In this document: positions 61,210 through 64,000 of the stretch, one piece after another | Layout of the letters: every line of letters begins with the position of its first letter | Position numbering within the stretch: position 1 is the stretch's first letter | Assembly: GCF_014205215.1 (NCBI RefSeq) | Contig: NZ_JACHNC010000001.1 | Span: forward strand, 7,932,501-7,996,500 | Reading direction: 5' to 3' | Origin: Actinoplanes lobatus | GTDB lineage: Bacteria; Actinomycetota; Actinomycetes; Mycobacteriales; Micromonosporaceae | DNA: 64,000 nucleotides | Position numbers and translations under genes: made by a program | The notes under the pieces: model-generated | Databases searched by the model: none | Seen by the model: only the letters and a program-made list of their open reading frames with translations | What the model was told of the DNA's origin: nothing

Positions 61210-62385
61210 ATGCGCCGGGCGCCAGCCCTCTCCTTCCTTCTCGTCACCGTCTTTCTCGACATGCTCGGCCTCGGCCTGGTCGTGCCGATCCTGCCCGCCC
61301 TGATGACGGCCGTCGCCGCCGACGTGACGGCCGCCGCGTTCTGGTCCGGGCTGCTCGGCTCGGTGTACGGGCTGCTCCAGTTCGTCCTGTCTCCGCTGCT
61401 GGGACGGCTCTCCGACCGGTACGGCCGCCGCCCGGTCCTGCTCGTCTCGCTGGCCTGTCTCGGCGTGGACTGGCTGGCCCACGCCGTCGCGCTGAGCCCG
61501 TGGCCGCTGCTGCTGTGCCACGCGCTGGCCGGGGCATTCGCGGGAACGAACACCGTTGTCAACGCGTACATCGCCGATGTCACGCCGCCGGACGAGCGGG
61601 CCCGGGCGTACGGGCTGATCGGCTCCGCCTTCGGTCTGGGTTTCGTGGCCGGGCCGGTGCTCGGCGGGCTGCTCGGCGCGGTCGACGTGCGCCTGCCGTT
61701 CTTCGCGGCGGCCGCCCTGTCGCTGGCGAACGTCGCCTACGGCTGGTTCGTGCTGCCCGAGTCGCGGCCCGGCGACCGCACCACCGCGCTGACGCTGCGC
61801 GCGAGCAACCCGTTCGGGGCGATCGCCGTGGTGCTGCGGCGGCCGGTGCTGGGACGGCTCGCCTACGCGCGGCTCTGCTCGGACGTCTCCCGCATGATCT
61901 TCCAGTCGGTGTGGGCGTTCTTCCTCACCTACCGGTTCACCTGGAGCACCGCGCACGTCGGCACCGTGATGGCGGCATCCGCGCTGGCCGGGGCACTCTT
62001 CCAAGCCCGGGCCGTCGGCGGAATCGTCCGGCGGCTCGGCGACAAACGCGCCGCGGTGGGTGGCGGCCTCATCAGTGCGACAACCCTTCTCGGTACGGCG
62101 TTCGCCGCGCAACCGTGGCAGCTCTACACGATCCTGGCCGTCGGGGTGCTCGGCTCGGTCGGCGGGGCGGCCGCCCAGTCGTGGATCTCCCGCACCGTGG
62201 GCGACGACGAGCAGGGCACCGTGCAGGGCGCGCTGACCGGCATCGGGGCGGCCGCCGAGACGGTGGTGCCAGTGGTAGCGGGAGTCGTTTTCGGGTCGTC
62301 ACTGGCGTACGGATCAGCGGGGTTGATCTTCGTGGTGGCCGCCGCGTTCGCGGGGTGGTCCGTGCTGATCACCGCACGTTGCTGA
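61210..62385 (+). CDS. Tet-type MFS exporter (TCR/Tet family)
   Basis: A 391-residue transporter from ATG 61210 with AGGAG upstream. Twelve helices; the N-terminal signature LDMLGLGLVVPILPALM and the loop LLGRLSDRYGRRPVLL are those of TetA-like exporters, with a second motif in helix 5 (GSAFGLGFVAGPVLGGLLG). The actual drug is unknown. The 3' end overlaps the convergent MarR gene by 17 bp. Confidence 0.88.
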   Translation: MRRAPALSFLLVTVFLDMLGLGLVVPILPALMTAVAADVTAAAFWSGLLGSVYGLLQFVLSPLLGRLSDRYGRRPVLLVSLACLGVDWLAHAVALSPWPLLLCHALAGAFAGTNTVVNAYIADVTPPDERARAYGLIGSAFGLGFVAGPVLGGLLGAVDVRLPFFAAAALSLANVAYGWFVLPESRPGDRTTALTLRASNPFGAIAVVLRRPVLGRLAYARLCSDVSRMIFQSVWAFFLTYRFTWSTAHVGTVMAASALAGALFQARAVGGIVRRLGDKRAAVGGGLISATTLLGTAFAAQPWQLYTILAVGVLGSVGGAAAQSWISRTVGDDEQGTVQGALTGIGAAAETVVPVVAGVVFGSSLAYGSAGLIFVVAAAFAGWSVLITARC

Positions 62386-62812
62386 TCATTTTCCGCAGCA
62401 CCCGCAGCGTGGTCACGTAGTCGGCGTCGTCGATGCCCTCGTGGATCCGAGCGCGGATCGCGGGGGCGTGGCTCTTCATCCCGATCCGCGCCTCCTCGCC
62501 TTGCGGGGTGATCCACCAGCGGCCGTCGTCCTGGCGAAGCCAGCCGCGCTCGGCCAGCGCCGCCGCCTCGGCGGCGAGATCGTCCTCGGGCCGCAGGTAG
62601 TCGCTCATCGCCTGCCGCAGCTCGGGGACGGTCCGGCCGCGCCCGTCCGGAGACAGATCATTTACGGACAGGTTCCGCAGCAGCCAGAACTGCGGCTGGG
62701 TGAATCCGGCCTCTGCCTGGCGGGCCCGGGTGAAGGCGATGAGCGCCTCATAGGCGACACCGGTCCAGTATGCGGCGGGCTGTCCGGCGAGTTCGGCATC
62801 GGTGAGCTGCAT
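62369..62812 (-). CDS. MarR-family regulator
   Basis: A 147-residue winged-helix protein from ATG 62812: QPQFWLLRNLSVNDL, TVPELRQAMSDYLRPEDDL, LAERGWLRQDDGRWWITPQG. This is the layout of MarR proteins, which bind palindromic DNA as dimers and release it on binding phenolics or drugs. A perfect inverted repeat 16 bp upstream is its likely operator. Adjacent genes are the Tet-type exporter and a plus-strand acidic protein. Confidence 0.8.
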   Translation of the reverse strand: MQLTDAELAGQPAAYWTGVAYEALIAFTRARQAEAGFTQPQFWLLRNLSVNDLSPDGRGRTVPELRQAMSDYLRPEDDLAAEAAALAERGWLRQDDGRWWITPQGEEARIGMKSHAPAIRARIHEGIDDADYVTTLRVLRKMISNVR

Positions 62813-62827
62813 GTTGACGACCGTAGA

Positions 62828-62847
62828 ACCTCAATCAATGTTGAGGT
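62828..62847. promoter_or_regulatory. Inverted repeat, candidate MarR operator
   Basis: ACCTCAA (62828-62834) and TTGAGGT (62841-62847) form a perfect 7-bp inverted repeat with a 6-bp spacer (TCAATG). It lies between the divergent MarR gene (start 62812) and the plus-strand gene (start 62871). Length and spacing fit a MarR dimer site controlling both. Confidence 0.6.
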
Positions 62848-62870
62848 CAACGCTCGGGCATGATCTATAC

Positions 62871-63530
62871 ATGGATCTTCCCTTGCACGATCCGCTGTTC
62901 TGGGCGCGGTACACGTTCGCCTACGAGGACGAGGACCGCGTCGGCGAACTGGCGGACCAGATCGAGGACGTCGAACTCGATGACGACGACGAGGACATCG
63001 AGGGTGTCGAGGTGGTCTTCGACGTCGGCGGCGGCTGCCGCCTCGTGCTCGACGTCGCCCTCGAACTCGACCACCACTCGCTGGAACTGATCGTGCCCGG
63101 CCTCACCGAACCCGCCGAGCTGGGCTGGGACGACCTGGACATGTGGCATCCGCACGCGCTGCGCTGGTCCGAGCTCGACCTGATCTGCCGCGCCGTCGAC
63201 CCGGAACCCGGCCCGGCGCTGGCGCTGCTGTGCCGGTTCGCCGCAGTGTTCGAGGACGACGACGTGGACGCGGCCGCGGCCGCGGTGGACGCCGCCTACG
63301 CATCGCTGCGCCCGGAAGGCTGGACCGGCTACTGGCCGAACGCCGCCGACTGGCTGGAACGCAACGACCTGCGCGGCCAGGCGGTCACCTGGCACACCGA
63401 CGGGCAGGGCCGGCACTGGGCAACCCAGAAGGACTGGCACCAGAAGAAGGACTTCTACAGCACCCGTCAGGGGCCGGACAAGTTCCCGCACGACGAACTG
63501 CGGACCCTGCTCCAGGCGGCACGCCGATGA
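62871..63530 (+). CDS. Acidic protein of unknown function
   Basis: A 219-residue protein from ATG 62871. Residues about 25-45 are very acidic (ELDDDDEDIEG). Later parts contain aromatic clusters (WHPHALRWSELDLI, GWTGYWPNAADWLERNDLRG) and a basic end. No catalytic motif or family was recognised. The stop overlaps the HAD gene start (ATGA), so both are co-expressed. Confidence 0.7.
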   Translation: MDLPLHDPLFWARYTFAYEDEDRVGELADQIEDVELDDDDEDIEGVEVVFDVGGGCRLVLDVALELDHHSLELIVPGLTEPAELGWDDLDMWHPHALRWSELDLICRAVDPEPGPALALLCRFAAVFEDDDVDAAAAAVDAAYASLRPEGWTGYWPNAADWLERNDLRGQAVTWHTDGQGRHWATQKDWHQKKDFYSTRQGPDKFPHDELRTLLQAARR

Positions 63531-64000
63531 TCCGGGCCGTCATCATCGACGTCGACGACACGCTGTGCATGACCGAGGCGGCGTCGTTCGTACTGGAGAA
63601 CGAGGTCCTGGCGGCCATGGGCCGTCCGCCGATGACCCGCGAGCTGCACCTGGCCACGTGGGGTGACCCGCTGCTGGAGGCCATGCCGAAACGCTCCCCC
63701 GGCCTCGACCTGGACGTGTTCGGCACGCTGTTCCAGACCATCATGGAACGGCATGTGGCCGAGGGCCGCCTCGACGTCATCCCGGAGGAGAACCTCCGGG
63801 CGCTGGACGCGCTGATCGAGGCCGACCGGTCGGTGCTGCTGCTCACCTCCCGGGCCGAGTCGGAGGTCCGGCACATGCTGGAGCCCGGCCACGCCGTCGC
63901 GAGCCGGGTGTCCGGCGCCTACCACCGGGACAACACCCGGTACGGCAAACCCGACCCGCGCGCCTTCGACGAGTTGCTGGCGCACACCGGGCTGTCGCCG
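63527..64000 (+). CDS. HAD-superfamily hydrolase, 3' end outside window
   Basis: The frame opens at ATG 63527 and is open to the window end. HAD motif I is VIIDVDDTL with both aspartates (about 8 and 10), motif II is LLLTSRAE, and motif III is YGKPDPRAF with the lysine. Typical of phosphoglycolate-phosphatase-like HAD enzymes. The substrate is unknown. Translation is coupled to the acidic protein upstream. Confidence 0.85.
   Translation, partial: MIRAVIIDVDDTLCMTEAASFVLENEVLAAMGRPPMTRELHLATWGDPLLEAMPKRSPGLDLDVFGTLFQTIMERHVAEGRLDVIPEENLRALDALIEADRSVLLLTSRAESEVRHMLEPGHAVASRVSGAYHRDNTRYGKPDPRAFDELLAHTGLSP

Overview
The window is very GC-rich DNA with GTG/TTG starts, dense tail-to-head operons, LacI/DeoR sugar regulators, CBM-bearing secreted hydrolases, STAND/AfsR-type regulators and a caspase-WD40 protein. 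This gene style fits a filamentous actinomycete, most like Micromonosporaceae (Actinoplanes and relatives). No ribosomal or single-copy marker is present, so the genus is inferred.

Region 1 (1-8600) starts with the 3' part of a Suv3-like helicase gene. A small graveyard follows: a decayed type I-E-like CRISPR array without cas genes, relics of three transposase families, and the first ~100 codons of a class III/IV lanthipeptide synthetase cut off by an IS5-like fragment. Small accessory genes come next: a zinc-ribbon protein, a GNAT acetyltransferase and several membrane proteins, one with a frameshift.

Region 2 (8650-20200) is a polyuronide-utilisation locus. A heparinase II/III-type lyase and a DeoR/LacI-hybrid regulator are divergent from an eight-gene operon: DUF2264 protein, sugar ABC binding protein, two permeases, DUF624 protein, GH88 unsaturated-uronyl hydrolase, an IolB-type isomerase in the KduI position, and KduD. 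Together they would depolymerise, import and convert unsaturated uronates to 2-keto-3-deoxygluconate. KdgK/KdgA are not in the window.

Region 3 (20200-28500) holds an ArsR regulator divergent from an MFS transporter, a second DeoR/LacI-hybrid regulator beside gene relics, and a large secreted GH87-like beta-helix enzyme with carbohydrate-binding modules. Region 4 (27300-33500) is a maltose/maltodextrin-type cluster: a divergent LacI regulator, binding protein, two permeases and a GH13 enzyme.

Region 5 (33500-54500) contains a very large subtilisin-like secreted protease whose usual C-terminal part is encoded as a separate lipoprotein, a GH43-ricin enzyme, a STAND ATPase converging on a glycosyltransferase-like gene with a heptamer microsatellite at its 5' end, two related aminoglycoside-phosphotransferase-fold kinases, a HAF-repeat secreted protein, an alpha/beta hydrolase with an XRE-NB-ARC regulator, a giant LuxR regulator, and a translationally coupled trio (zinc protein, membrane protein, NUDIX).

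Region 6 (54500-64000) contains an IS200/IS605 element (tnpA, tnpB, probable omega RNA) splitting an epimerase gene, an isochorismatase-like hydrolase, a secreted protein, an EACC1 plus caspase-WD40 two-gene conflict-system candidate, a Tet-type MFS exporter with a convergent MarR gene and operator, and a HAD hydrolase cut by the window end. The strongest candidates for unusual biology are the EACC1-caspase pair, the coupled trio at 51266-52970, the split protease and the CRISPR relic with an internal inversion.
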